From Athripsodes cinereus (lineage: Eukaryota; Arthropoda; Insecta; Trichoptera; Leptoceridae): 64,000 bases of DNA. Every line of letters starts with the position of its first letter. Position 1 is the stretch's first letter. The translations under genes and the position numbers were made by a program. The notes beneath the pieces were generated by a model. That model made no database searches. It was not told the DNA's origin and saw only the letters and a list, made by a program, of their open reading frames with translations. The DNA lies in assembly GCA_947579605.1 (NCBI GenBank), contig OX388316.1, forward strand, positions 10,481,290 through 10,545,289, read 5' to 3'. Below are positions 24,108-36,200 of the stretch, piece by piece.

Positions 24108-24570
24108 ATAATAATAATAAAAACAATTTATTGTAAAAATAAATTTGTATTAAAGGCGTATGTATTATCTTTCAGAAAACCAAATACAATGTGTGATATA
24201 TATGTATAAACATAGAGGGAGTTAAAACATATAAAACAGGAATAAAAAAATAAATTTATAAACTAAAGTTTGTTTATAAAATTACAGAAGTGTACGCATT
24301 AACGACCATAAACTTATATATTGTATAAACATGTATCTATGTGAGTACTATCTACTATAAAAGATCGGTCAGAGATTGACGGTGGTATTTCATTTTTGTA
24401 TTTAAATGCGCCAATGGATGAAGAAGACCGAATATCATTGGGGAGGTTGTTATAGTTTTTGATAGGGGTTTGAATATGTTATTGGTGGTCTGAACGGTAC
24501 GATCTAAACCAAGTTAGACAAGAGAGACCAAAATTGAATATTTCAAGGAATTCTATAAGAATGTAATGAT
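24108..24570 (-). pseudogene. Internally deleted Jockey/CR1-like reverse transcriptase remnant
   Basis: The plus-strand left end is an ATA/AAT microsatellite followed by CAATTTATTG, i.e. an inverted LINE tail. Translating the minus strand gives NFGLSCLTWFRSYRSDHQ, which resembles the reverse transcriptase block before the template-grip motif. A short gap and stop later it gives YNNLPNDIRSSSSIGAFKYK, the typical C-terminal end (LP..IR....FK). The palm with YADD, which should lie between them, is missing. It is therefore a truncated copy with an internal deletion. Confidence 0.5.
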
Positions 24571-25685
24571 CGATTATTTAAATTAAGTAAGAGTAGAATG
24601 GTGAGCTTCCAATTTTTTCCATTTCCAGAATATCATTAGTGATTTGTATTAGAACGAATATTGTGCTATGTCGATTACATATGTAGAATATTATCTACCA
24701 TTTATATATGTTGAATATGTACCATACTTTATGTAGAATAATAACAGTTATTTGTACAATCTGTTGAAAAATACATTAAGATTTTGTTCAACGGAATATT
24801 GCAAGTACTAAAAGACTTACAAATAAAGGTTCATATTATAGGTACCTACTTCAATGAAATATTAATATTGATCTAATAAAAATGATTTTATTTTCGACGC
24901 ACTATTCATAAGTTATTAAATAAGTGATTCAATTATAAGAGAAATTATAATTAACAATTAAATTGAAGTTATGATAATAATTTGATAGCAAGAGTAATGA
25001 AGGAGAAAAACTTCTAGAATACATAGGATTAAATTAATAAAATTATCTTCTTAAAAGTAAATATTATGTTTCAAAGATAATTAATTTTGATTTAAATATG
25101 AAATAAATCGTTAGAGAAATGAGATTACCATAAAAAAAAATGTAGAAAAGTTAGCGAAATAAGGTATAATAAAAAAGAAATACGATTAAATATAAAAGAA
25201 CGTAGTAGCACTTGTTGATAACACGAAAATACTCATTATAACAAATCATTTTATTTAATATTCATTAAAACAAAATATAAAAAAAAATAACATGAAGGAT
25301 TCATTTAAAATAATAAAAACAAAATCATCAACCATTAGTTGAAAATATCAAATGAAAGTGGAAAATGAAATTACAAACTCAAAAATGTCCCTATCATCGC
25401 TAATGACTGGCTCGTTTTATTCGTTTCAAAACAGGGGTTGTTCGAGACAACCATAGTGGTTTATATGTGATATCTTACTAAATGGTATTTCATTTCAACG
25501 GTTTGCATATGGGGTATTGAATTATTTGTCCCTTTTTGTGTAGTCATAGCCATAAAAAATGAAATGAAAATATTTACGCAAGAAGACTTTCAACGAGAAT
25601 TCGTTCACTGTTATTATTATTCAGCAACGTTCGCTGCAAGATAGAAAACAAATGAAACACTAATATGTGCGGGTTTAGTAATCAA
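24571..25685. other. AT-rich non-coding DNA
   Basis: I see no gene or bounded repeat in this stretch. Confidence 0.4.
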
Positions 25686-25794
25686 AGTGAACACAAAGAT
25701 GTATGATCTTAGGCTTTCACGACCGGCGTCACTAATAAGAGTTATTTTCCGGGCTGAGTGGCCGTGGTCTATGGGGCAATCTATGATCCAAAAA

Positions 25795-25829
25795 TTTCAC
25801 CCACAACTGTGGCGGGCATCTTCAGGGGA
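25795..25829 (-). ncRNA. Hammerhead-ribozyme-like motif, degenerate arm
   Basis: On the minus strand CTGAAGA (25825-25819) is followed by a GCCCGCCACA...TTGTGGGT stem and then GAAA (25798-25795). The next bases are TTTTT rather than the ACGT seen in the other arm, so the cleavage-side core is probably lost. Confidence 0.4.
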
Positions 25830-26010
25830 AAGTGTACGCGAGTTGTCTATCACATTCGAAACACTTTCACTATTATGGCTGGCAACTCTATGTGCAAGCG
25901 GGCGCAGGTTTTTTGTAACGTGCGAGTCCGTCGACGGCTCGTAGCAAACGGTGAATAATAGTAAAATAGTGAAAGTGTTTCGAATGTCATAGACAGCTCG
26001 CGTACACCTA

Positions 26011-26052
26011 CCCCTGAAGATGCCCGCCACAATGGTGGGTGAAACGTTGGGT
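26011..26052 (+). ncRNA. Hammerhead-ribozyme-like motif, better preserved arm
   Basis: CTGAAGA (26014-26020) precedes a stem in which CCCGCCA pairs with TGGTGGG around a 3-nt loop. GAAA (26041-26044) follows, overlapping the palindrome ACGT (26044-26047). ACCC before and GGGT after the core could form stem I. A short palindromic stem III is the format described for dimeric Penelope hammerheads. One extra T before stem II departs from the classical core, so activity is uncertain. Confidence 0.45.
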
Positions 26053-26794
26053 CATAGATTGCCCTATAGACCACGGCCACTCAGCCCGGAATATAACTTT
26101 CTTATTAGTGAACACAAAGATGTTTGGTATTCTGAAGAACTTCTACTATGTGAATGCGTTTTAAACTGAAATTATCTAATAAAAATAATTATACGACTAA
26201 ACAATAATAATAAATAACATTTAGTTAACAAAGAAAGTTAAGAAATAAAATAAAACAACGCAGCAGTCGTTCATTTGTTTGCACAAAGTTTGAAAATAAT
26301 TCGAAAAACTTTTTTCATTCGTTCGTCCCTAAGCTTATTTTACAGTAGTTCCTGCGTGGAGTTTTATTCGTAACAAAATGAGTCCATACCCCAACGTTAT
26401 TTACTAAAACTCATTCCACTCTCAAATTTGAACATTAAATAGAAATTGCGCTGTAGGTACAATAGCTCTATACGTTATACGACGCAGGCGGGGTTATTTC
26501 TATGTAGTATTATAACCTCTTTATTAGAACATTTACCTGGAAAACTTTACTAAAACAATAATAGTGGGATTTTAAATGTAATAAAATGCATACAAGGAAG
26601 GGAGATGTATTTGAAACAATAAAGTAATACTAGAATAAAAATAAAACTACGAATCATACCTATAAATCTAACCTATAATAAAAAAAATGATATTTAGCTA
26701 TGACAAAGTTCACGTATTCAATAAAAATGTAATTTATGAATTGTGAAAACAAATAAACATGCATTTCGTATTTACCTTTCTGTCTATGATTTTT

Positions 26795-27262
26795 TGTTGA
26801 TGGAGAAGAGGCTCGTTAGTCTGCATGATCGCAGAGTGTTGTTCGATCTCCTTACATTAAAGAGAATAGTGACTGGCTCTCTGAATTGCCCAGAGTTGCT
26901 TGGTTTAGTGAACTTGCGTGTCCCGAATCGTAGCACCAGAAGTCAGGCATTGTCTATGCTACGGGATCATCGTCCAACTATAGCTATTATTCATCAATGA
27001 ATCGACTCCATGTAATAGGGAATAATTACTGTGAAGTTGATATCTTCAACGATTCAGAGTACACTTTGAGGAAATGTGCTGTGAGCGGGTTTGTTCAAAG
27101 GTACATGCTTTCTGTTGAGAATATCCAGTAGTTTTTATTGCCATGTTGTATTCATTGTCTCTTATAATATGTTGATTGTGTTTGTTCCAAGTATGTTGCT
27201 TTTTTAAGTTATTCTACTGTAAAGGCTATTTAGCCATATATTTTGTCAATAAATAAATAACA
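26795..27262 (+). pseudogene. Jockey/CR1-like LINE C-terminus and 3' UTR
   Basis: The frame around HDRRVLFDLLTLKRIVTG and CPELLGLVNLRVPNRSTRS matches the C-terminal region that follows reverse transcriptase in insect Jockey/CR1-like LINEs. It ends at 27000, but the next frame continues the protein (MNRLHVIGNNYCEVDIFN... to VENIQ, stop at about 27132), indicating a frameshift near 26995. A roughly 130-bp 3' UTR then leads to a CAATAAATAAATAA tail. The catalytic domain is absent. This is a different family from the 29.8-31.1 kb copy. Confidence 0.6.
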
Positions 27263-27327
27263 CATAGTGCAAATCAAAGAAAAAGAATACAAATTTATGT
27301 GTGAAAAATTAATATTTAACTTATGTA

Positions 27328-27425
27328 ACCCATCCAGAATGTCTAGATTTTATGTTGGCACTGTGAGGACGGCTTGCAAGTTTATTACACGCCTACTCCA
27401 CTTGTGGGATATGTCGTGATGATAC
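27328..27425 (+). repeat. Dispersed repeat family P, partial copy
   Basis: CCCATCCAGAATGTCTAGAT, TTTATGTTGGCACTG and ACTTGTGGGATATGTCGTGA match the copies at 31335-31508 and 60311-60468 in order and orientation. There is an internal shortening between the GTTTATT word and the CTACTCC word. Confidence 0.65.
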
Positions 27426-29788
27426 AGTATGTAAGCTATGTATGTACAATTGTACATCATTTATATGACCCTTTTTAAGTACCTATCATAAACATATTGT
27501 TCAACATTTTTGTAACAATGTTTTACCACATTATTTCGATGTCAGCAATGCCTGAGGGTAGGACACTTATATTTTCCCTTGACAGTTAGATTTTACGTTG
27601 AATATCTGTTAAACGTTTTAAAAACTTCTTATATTTAAACAAATATAATTTAAAGGTAAAATAATGCCATTTTATAAATTGAGAAATATTTGTTCTAGAC
27701 AACTCATTGGGGAAATAAATGGCCAGAAACATATACGAGTACCAAAGTAACCGTGTGTTCGTAATTTCAAAGATAGTGATCTATAGAGTGTAAGCAAATT
27801 AATTTACTCTAGAAATATATTTATGTGTAGATAAAAATTGAAATGAAAATATATAAAAACAAGAATGAAACTCGATATTCGTTACCAAAAACTTCATTAA
27901 AATACTGTCATTGTAAATAAATTAAGACAAATAGTATGATTTTTCGAATACCGAATATGACATAATTATTTTATGAGGTTATCCAGGAACAAATAGATTA
28001 TGTATCTGCTTGCGTTACAACTATAAATATCATGATATTTTACAAGACTCTTTATTATAATAACCAAGAAGGATTTCAAAAAAAAAAAAAACATAAAAAC
28101 AGTACCTACTCCCATTTGTTAAAACCAAATCTTTTTGTGGTAATAAAAAACACAGGTGCTGTTTTTCCGAGAACAGAATAGGACTGAGGACAAAGTTAAA
28201 TGTTCAAACGGTGGAATTTCCAGATGTTGTTTATTTTTCATTTTGGTAAAAAGGAATATTTCAAAGGTACTTTTATATGTCGCTCACGGACTTACAGATT
28301 TCGTGAAAATGAGGCAAGTTACATAGTATCTCTAAAAATGATCAGACAAAAATATGAAACGCTTTCCATATTTTACTTTACAGGACGTTATCAAAGGATG
28401 AAATATTTTAATTATTGCCCGAAGGACAAAACCAAATTATTTGAAAAGCATGCGGAGTGGGTTCAACCTAACAGACTACCTATACCTTTAGTAAAAAAAG
28501 TTTTTTATAATAAAAAAAATACTAAAACATAACTCGAGTTTTAATAACTTCCTACATATGAGTGAACAAATTATTATTTAAAATTCCGTAGAAATTTTCA
28601 CTTTGTAACTATTCGTATGGATGTGTTCCTATGTTTCATAACTCGAAAAGAGTTTTTACAACGTGATCATTAGTTTTTTGTTATCATACCACAGAAAATA
28701 TCGAATATATGTAGGTAATTATATACGTAGATGTACATTGTACATACTCGTTTATTACTAGCAACTGTGCATATTAATTTCTATATATACCTACATTTTA
28801 TAATTGCATTAATATTTTTCAGCATAGATATAACTACGAACACATGATCAATAATAACCACACCAGATATAACATTTATATAATTATAGCTACTTCAGTA
28901 AATTAATTATACCTATATTTTTTGATAACAACAACACGGCAAGTAAACGTGAAAATAATTATCCCGGCAGTTTTGAAATACTTACTTGAGTAAAAGGCAA
29001 ATTTAGTTTCAGTGGAGGTAGTGGATTCAAGCTTTTAACGTACGTAGGTTGGTAACGAGATATCTAATCGAAAACTTTTAATTAAAATAAAAACATTTAC
29101 AAAGCATACTGCTTTCCGAGGAATAAAAGTTTACATTTGTTAACCGTTACGGGAACACAATTCAAAAATTATAAGGAACTTGTCCCAAAAATTAATCATA
29201 ACCGTACAACAGCAATAAATATAAAATTAAAAGTTTTCAGCCAGGGAGTGTAAATATTTCTCAACTCTTTCATTTAATGACGAAACTTGAATAGAATAAG
29301 ATGAAAATGGAGCATATTATTTGATGAAAACATTGACGATTGGTTTCATGCCGTAAATCATTCTGTTTCTATAAATGAATAATCTCGAAAGTTAATACTT
29401 ATGCAGACGACTTATGGATAAAATATCTACGAAGCATGTTTTTTATATATAGGTATTTATATTATTTCACAGAAACAAAATTAAATTACTATAATACGGT
29501 AGCACCAAACACATAAAAACAGATATGTCGGCGAGTTCTTTTCATTATAAAAATATAAATAATTTATACCTTAACAATAAATAGCAGCGAACGTATACTT
29601 AATAACTAAAGTTTTTTAATTATTTCAATTACAAATAAATCCACATTTTAAAAGCCATTCCTTGACAAGCTTTTTGTTGCAATCTTACTACCACTTTTTT
29701 TATTTAAATAGATGTTGGCATCATGTTTAACAATAATAACTAGTTGTATACGTAAGTTCTCTTTCCGTAATTGTTATTATATTTTGCT
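27426..29788. other. AT-rich non-coding DNA
   Basis: The 110-codon frame at 28200-28532 has no recognisable domain and unremarkable codon use, so I do not call it. An A-run at about 28077-28091 may be an old retroposed tail. Confidence 0.4.
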
Positions 29789-29789
29789 A

Positions 29790-31134
29790 TTATTATTAAT
29801 AATAATAATAATAAAACTTTATTGTGCTTAAAAAACATACATATAAACAGATTATAAATACAAATAATTATCATGCACAATGGGCGAGTTTATCGCGTGC
29901 AAGCGATAACTTCCAACTAACCCAAAAATCATAAAAAAAAGAAAATAATATATACATACATAAAAAGTTAAATAAATATACCTACAAACAGGTAAACACC
30001 TGCGCACACAATGAGGGAAAGTCCGGATATCTAGGGAAGGGAAGAGAAGGAATGCTCGCCGTGTATATATACTACACGTGAAGAAAACGTTTCCTCAGGG
30101 TTTACAAAGTGAAAGTATTAAAATTCTGAAGACTAGCGACCACCGAGCTGCTTTCTAAGCAATTGATATGTGGGACAGGTACGGATACTAGGCGGAAGTT
30201 GATTCCATAACCTAGCACCGAGAACTGTGAAGGAGTCTGTATAAAAACCAGATTGGTGTGAAGGAATTGCCAGAAGATTGTTATTGGCTGATCGAAGAGG
30301 GAGTCCATGTGAATGCAGGAAATGAAACCTTTCTTTTAGGTAAGGCGGGGTGTTGGGATCAAAAAGTATTTTGTATAGAAGACAAAGGGTGTGGAAGTCT
30401 CTGCGTTGGGAAACGGTCTTCCAACCGAGTCGAAGACGGTACTCAGAAATGTGATCAAATTTTCTAAGGTCATATACATAACGTATGCAAACATTTTGTA
30501 ATCGCTCCAACTTATTCAAACCCTCAACAGAGACGTCTAAATAGCTGATGTCTGCGTAATCTAAAATTGGAAAGATGAGTGATTGAATAAGAAGCTTATT
30601 TGTATCAACTGTGAGAAAATTCCGGAGCCGTCTAAGCGAATGAAGCGAAGCGAAATCCTTTCGACTTACCTCGCCGATTTGTTTGCGCCATGAGACCTGA
30701 CTATCGAAGTAAACACCCAGATTTTTTACATTATCAGAGAAAGGGATCGTTGTACCGTTTTACTCCAATGAAGGTAGCGGTGTAAGATTTAATGAAGACA
30801 ACAATCTGGGACTACCCATTATTATAGCCTGTGATTTAGATGGATTCACCAGAAGACCGTGACTTTCGCACCAAGATCCAATGTACTGAAGATTAAAGTT
30901 CATGTTATTAAAAGCTTCAACGACTGTTGTCCCATCGAAATGAATATAAAGTTGGAGGTCATCGGCATACAGATGGTAAGATCCACGGAGCCGCTCAGTG
31001 ATTGGATTAATAAAAATAGAAAACAGAAGAGGAGAAAGTATGCCACCCTGAGGGACGCCAGCTCGAAGACATATCTAATCTGATGTATTATTTGAAACTG
31101 AAACCCTCTGCTTTCGATCCCTAAGATAAGAGTA
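29790..31134 (-). mobile_element. 5'-truncated Jockey/CR1-like LINE
   Basis: The minus-strand order is: truncated reverse transcriptase (31134-30133), a 3' UTR containing GGGTTAGTTGGAAGTTATCG and CGATAAACTCGCCCATTG, then CACAATAAAGTTTTATTATT and an ATT microsatellite tail. The 3' UTR words match the orphan 3' end at 11255-11390. I could not fix a target duplication because both ends are AT-rich. Confidence 0.75.
30133..31134 (-). pseudogene. Reverse transcriptase pseudogene (Jockey/CR1-like)
   Basis: One frame reads YSYLRDRKQRVSVSN, then AGVPQGG-type LRAGVPQGGILSPLLFSI, then HLYADDLQLYIHFDG (catalytic box), NPSKSQAI, VKNLGVYFD, LDYADISYLD and LQNVCIRYVYDLRK, and ends with LWNQLPPSIRTCPTYQLLRK. 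Two in-frame stops break it: TAG at 31075-31077 just before the GVPQGG block and TAA at 30760-30762 in the connection region. The fingers and the endonuclease are missing through 5' truncation. The C-terminal 128 codons remain open. The tidy frame over 1 kb suggests an insertion that decayed only moderately. Confidence 0.75.
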
Positions 31135-31334
31135 TTACATATTATTCTTTATTTAATTTATAATGAACATATTGCGGTCATGTTTTTCAAAAACTGGACG
31201 TGGACTATCCTTTGCCAAAACAACCTTTAGCAAACAAAATATTGAACTTTGCAAAGTATAAAGAAATATTATTACGCGCCGTGGTACACACATTTTTACC
31301 TTTTTTAAATTAGTATTAGTACCTACTCTTACTT

Positions 31335-31508
31335 CAGGTGTTCGAAAAAATAAGACATTTTACATCTTAAATTCAGCGATGAGGTTTGCCACCCATCCTG
31401 AATGTCTTGATTTTATATTGGCACGGAGAAGACAGCTTGCATATTTTATATGCAGCTGGTCTGCTGGCTACCCCACTTATGGGATATGCCGTGATGGTAT
31501 AGATAGAT
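31335..31508 (+). repeat. Dispersed repeat family P, near full-length copy
   Basis: About 170 bp: CAGGTGTTCGAAAAAATAAG, CATTTTACATCTTAAATTC, CACCCATCCTGAATGTCTTG, TTGGCACGGAGAAGACAGC, TCTGCTGGCTACCCCACTTA and GGGATATGCCGTGATGGTAT, ending TAGATAGATAG. The copies at 60311-60468 and 51000-51165 (inverted) share this order. No box A/B, inverted ends or ORF were found. It could be the 3' end of an unrecognised LINE or a SINE-like element. Confidence 0.7.
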
Positions 31509-31539
31509 AGACCTACTCTTACCCCAGCTACTAATACCA

Positions 31540-31917
31540 TACCTTATCAGAAATTCTGCCAGATACACACACTCGTATTACTTTGAGTGTGGTTCTAGGC
31601 ACGAAGCACCTACTAATTCTATACGAACTATCAGCTATGGATCGCAAACGCTTACATATTTTATTTACATGAAGATCCCATTTGAATTTATTATACATAG
31701 TTAATCCTAGGTATACAGTCAGAAATGATGGGGAGCTCAACATTTCTGTGTATACACAATTCATTGTGCCAGGTAATTTTCGACGTAGGATTTATTACTG
31801 CCAAATTTGGAGATCTAATGTGCACAAATTTAGTTAAACCAATGTTGAAATCGATAATTTTGTCACTATTCGTTTTCTTGCTAACGATAAGTTCGTTACT
31901 AGTTAAATTTTAATAAA
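31540..31917 (-). pseudogene. LINE reverse transcriptase thumb-region pseudogene
   Basis: On the minus strand one frame gives FNIGLTKFVHIRSP and then TSKITWHNELCIH. After a frameshift near 31740 a second frame gives LGLTMYNKFKWDLHVNKICK, RLRSIADSSYRISR. The latter is the conserved segment after YADD in Jockey/CR1-like LINEs (LG..D..L.W..HV...C..L....Y.L). Palm and C-terminus are absent. It abuts family P on its left. Confidence 0.55.
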
Positions 31918-32700
31918 ATATTTTTGCAGCGTAATTATACATGTGATCAATAAGAGTAACTCAAATAATAAAGCCAGGAATGTACATTTAAGACTATAGA
32001 AATTTCAAGACACACAAAGACCCGACTCAGATCATGCAACAAACCTCATTTAGAACAATTTAATAAGACTACCGTTATCGAGTCTAAATGCGGTACTAGT
32101 AATTTCTATACAAAACGTGTGACTCCCAGCACAAAAGGATTAATATCTATGTAAATACCTACTATTAAAGGAACCAGAAATACATAAGATGAATGGGGGT
32201 AACCGAGTTGTTATTATATTAATAAACATGAAAGGGTTTGGTCACCGACGAACAAAGTGTCTTAATATCTCTTTGTTATAAATCCTGGAGCATATTCACA
32301 AATTTTGAGAAATATAATTTGATTCACTTACAACGTCCAGGAATCTTAAATAATTTATGTTCATTGAATTTAAAGTTTCAGTGTTAACATTGCGACACAA
32401 CACGACATTTTAAGTAATTTAAAATATGAAATAACACCGTTTTTGTGTCGCAAAAGTATAAACATCGTACACAAGAAACATATCTAGCGCTTTCATTTAA
32501 TACTTTTATTTAAGTTCATCAACAAAAGGTTGATTTTTACTGTGCCGATACATCTGTAGACGTCCCCCGAAAAAGGCGCAATTTGTTTGAGATTTTTTTA
32601 CAGTATGAAAAAAAACGTATGTCGCCTTAAAATATATGTTTGAATTATGTTTATTGTCAGTTGTTATGTGTTTCGAGTGTTGCTATTCGATATGGAAGTC
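31918..32700. other. AT-rich non-coding DNA
   Basis: I see no supported gene or repeat in this stretch. Confidence 0.4.
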
Positions 32701-33282
32701 TAGACATCAACCTAAAAAATGAGGAAACATTTCAAATAGTTTAAATTTCATCATTGAAGAAAGATCCACCACACACCCGGATACCTCAGGAGTTTTTAAC
32801 TCCTACTTATCCGCACATTCAAACCAAAATTGTCCTCACGGGTGGGCCATTAGGGAGGCCTGAAGGGCCGGCCGGCCAAAACCGCCGTCGTGGGAATCTT
32901 TTATATTACTTCTCTCTTCAATGTCCCCTCTGGGCGGTAATAATGTTTATTGAGTAATTGTACAATATATATATAAGTAAAAAAAGAAAGAAAAATAATC
33001 AAAATGATACAAAACGTGAAGCAAAATAAACAAAACATGATAATAAAATATATACACAAATTGGTAAGTACAGAAGGCCGAGGTGAGGTGTCCAGAGACG
33101 TGCTGTTAGGCGTTTAAAGGGCGCGAGCCCGAGAGTCGCCAGCGCCAGCATGGTGTGGAAACATTAAACCCTCCCAAAAGGGACATCCCTACCAAACCTA
33201 CTCTCCACCAAGGGAGACAGGACGACACAACAAAAAGACGAGTTCGCCACACGCACCACCGCCACAATGGGCAAAACCAACC

Positions 33283-36200
33283 CTACGACACTCCCACGTC
33301 AGACGGGGGTGAACCCGGCTGACGCAGAAGCTCCCAACGAGATACCCAAACATCCACAAACCCCAAAAATGCCTTTAGGTTCCTTGGGCATTGCAAAACC
33401 TCCCCAAACCATATAGGTCTGGGAGTGTTCTCACTCATATCATCTAGCATTGCATCTCTAGCATCATTCATCACAGAGCACTCCCATAGGATATGCTCGG
33501 CATACTGCGCCCCCAACCCACAAACACACCACGGATTCTCCGCAAGGCCAAGGTCATACAACTTGCCCTTTAGATCACCGTGGCCCGTCACAAGCTGGAC
33601 GGCGTAGTGATTTAGGGAAAGGAAACGCCTCTTCATTCTCTCACATACGTCGGGAAGAAAACTGTAAACCAATCTAGCAGTTCTCCCCCGATCCCACCTA
33701 TCTTGCCAGACCTCAAAAGTTCTCTTTCGGATCAAGCCGATTGCCCTACTGAGTCCTCTAGTCCCGGGCTCCGCATGAACGGACATTCCAAGATGCTCAA
33801 CATTGCCGTCAGCCTTGAGCTTACGCCTGGCTACACCATCTAAGATTTCTAAATCAGCGGGCAACACACCAGCGATGACAGGAAGACCATCGCTAGCGGA
33901 CGTTCGATACGCACCAGTGACGGCGAGCAGGGGGAGTCTCTGTCCCCTCAAAACCGCCGCGGACACAGAACCAACCGCAAGACGGTGCGACCAAACACGG
34001 GCGCCATAGGTGACCTGAGCCACATACGTCGCCCGATAAATGGTACGCACAGTCCGCGCCCTGAGGCCCCACGTACCACGACTAAGTCTGCGTAGAGTGT
34101 GAAATAACACTCCCGCTTTTTCGGCAGTCGCTCTCACGTGCGGAAGAAAGGTGAAGCCCCTGTCAAGGACAACCCCCAGGTATCGGACTTCATCAACAAC
34201 CCTCACGGGATGTCCATCCATCCGAAGCACCGGGTTCCTGCCCCTTCCCAGCACACCCTTCAACCACAGCGCGGAGGTCTTGCTCGGTGAGAAAACAAGC
34301 CTATTCACCCTGCCCCACGTCAAGATGCGATCTATCGCGATACTAAACTTACTTTCGATCGCACTCCTCGTATCTCCGGAGAGTAAGAGAAGTGCATCAT
34401 CGGCGTACGCAAATATGGTGCAACCAGGCGGCAACTCCATCCTCAAGAGGTCATCAAACAGGACATTCCAAAGGAATGGTCCAAGGACCGATCCCTGCGG
34501 GCAGCCCATGCTGACTTCCCTCTCAACTAAATGCCCAGCGTGATGGATTACCACTGACCTTTGGCTGAAGTAACTGCAGACAATGTCATACAGCCAGCGA
34601 GGACAACCCCGTATCTTAAGCTTGGCCAGGATAAGCGGCCACCACGCATTGTCAAATGCCCCAGCTATGTCCAAGAAGACACCCAGCACATTCTTTTCTC
34701 TCCGTTCATCCTTCCATTTCAGACATGCATCAATGGCATGCTCAGTAGAGAGACCCCGGCTGAAGCCAAACTGTTTAGGACTACCCTGCGCCAGAGCCGA
34801 CCCAAGCCGGTTCCTCACCAAGATCTCAAGAACCTTGCCGAAGGAAGGCAGCAGGGTAATCGGTCTGTACGCCTTGAGGTCCGACAGCGGCTTATCATTG
34901 CCTTTGGGTATCACTCTGAGCAAACCTTTCTTCCATACTTTTGGAAAAACACCCTCTTTCATACAACGCTGGAAAAGCTGCAACATCTCCGCTGGACAAC
35001 TCTTCCAGACGTTTTTGACAATTATACCATTCAGTCTGTCAATCCCTGGGGCCTTTTTTGGACCTAATGTTTTGATGATTTCATTCAGTTCGCTGTGAGT
35101 CACGACGCTTGCAGCATCTATAGTCTCACGAGCACCAGGGCAGCGCACTAGAATACGCAACCCTGCATGGAATGGGCTGTACGTGGACGTCGAGTCCAGC
35201 GGCACTAACCCATCCAAGAGGGCCCGTAGTGTGTCATCAATGCACACAGTTTCACTATCGCCAGCTACAATGCTAGTAAGATAATGATCGGCGGACCTTT
35301 TGGTCTTAACAGCAGTGCGCGTCACGGACCAAGGGTCGGCGTTTCCAGTTTCTGTGATCCACTCCTTCCAGGCCGAGGTCTTTGCATGCCTTATGGCCAG
35401 ATGGTAGGAGCCCCTCGCACGCTGAAGCGACTCGAGGAGACGCTTGCCAGCGGGAGAGTCCCGCATGACGCTACCCTTTCTCACAGGACCATAGGCCCTT
35501 TCGGCTGACTTAAATTGACGTCGCAGAACCGTGAGTTCTGGTGTCCACCAATTGGTAGACTTCTTTCCCCCAGGTCTACATCTACCCAGCACTTCGGTCG
35601 CAACTTGAACAACCGCTGAGTTAAACTTTTCCCCAAGTGATTCGGCACCTTCACACTTCCACAAAGCAAAATCTCTCATTTCAACTTTCAAAGCAAAACC
35701 AAAGAGTTCCCAATTAGCATTCGAGCAACGAAAGCTCCAGAGACCGTATGGATCAATCTCGAGCGAGCCACCGACCGACCAAGTGATAAGCCGATGGTCG
35801 CTCGAAACGTCACCAACGTGAACCCTCCAATTAGAGAGCTCCGTATACAGATCATTGGTGCAGAGCGTAAGATCAATCCAGCTCTCACCCATAGGCCCGG
35901 CAAACGTGGCAGGTTGTCCCGCAACATTGAGAATGCATAGTCCCATCGAAGATATAAAATCCGCGACGGGGCCACCACTCCCAGAGCGGTCGGTGCCAGG
36001 TCTGTCGTACCATAAGGGAGAGCGTGCATTAAAGTCACCGGCCACAATGACCGGCCTACCTCTCAGGGCTTCCAGCGCTCGTCTCAGACCCTGAAGGTGG
36101 CGGCCTACATTATCCGAGAATTTGAAGTAAACAGATATAAGGAATATTTCACGTCCTCCAATCCGGACACACACACAGCAACGAAACTCATCAGAGAGTC

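Larger units (their letters stand above)
25703..26106. mobile_element. Penelope-like inverted repeat remnant within a 17-bp duplication
   Basis: AGTGAACACAAAGATGT occurs at 25686-25702 and again at 26107-26123, bracketing a 404-bp insertion. Inside, about 145 bp at 25731-25875 is repeated in inverted orientation at about 25965-26109 with roughly one difference per ten bases, around a unique centre. Each arm contains a CTGAAGA...GAAA hammerhead-like core. Penelope-like elements are known to carry minimal hammerhead ribozymes in their terminal repeats, to arrange those repeats in inverted form, and to make target duplications of variable length. No reverse transcriptase remains. The small frames here are shadows of the inverted arms. 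Confidence 0.6.

Noticed and set aside
25687..26080. Four overlapping 66-85-codon frames
   Set aside because: They mirror each other because they are read from the two inverted arms of the Penelope-like remnant.
28200..28532. 110-codon plus-strand frame
   Set aside because: No domain, no splice or promoter context and ordinary AT-rich codon use. Chance is the simpler explanation.
34561..35098. Two long plus-strand open frames (168 and 171 codons)
   Set aside because: They lie exactly antisense to the R1-like ORF2, whose GC-rich coding bias opens frames on the other strand. No domain is recognised.
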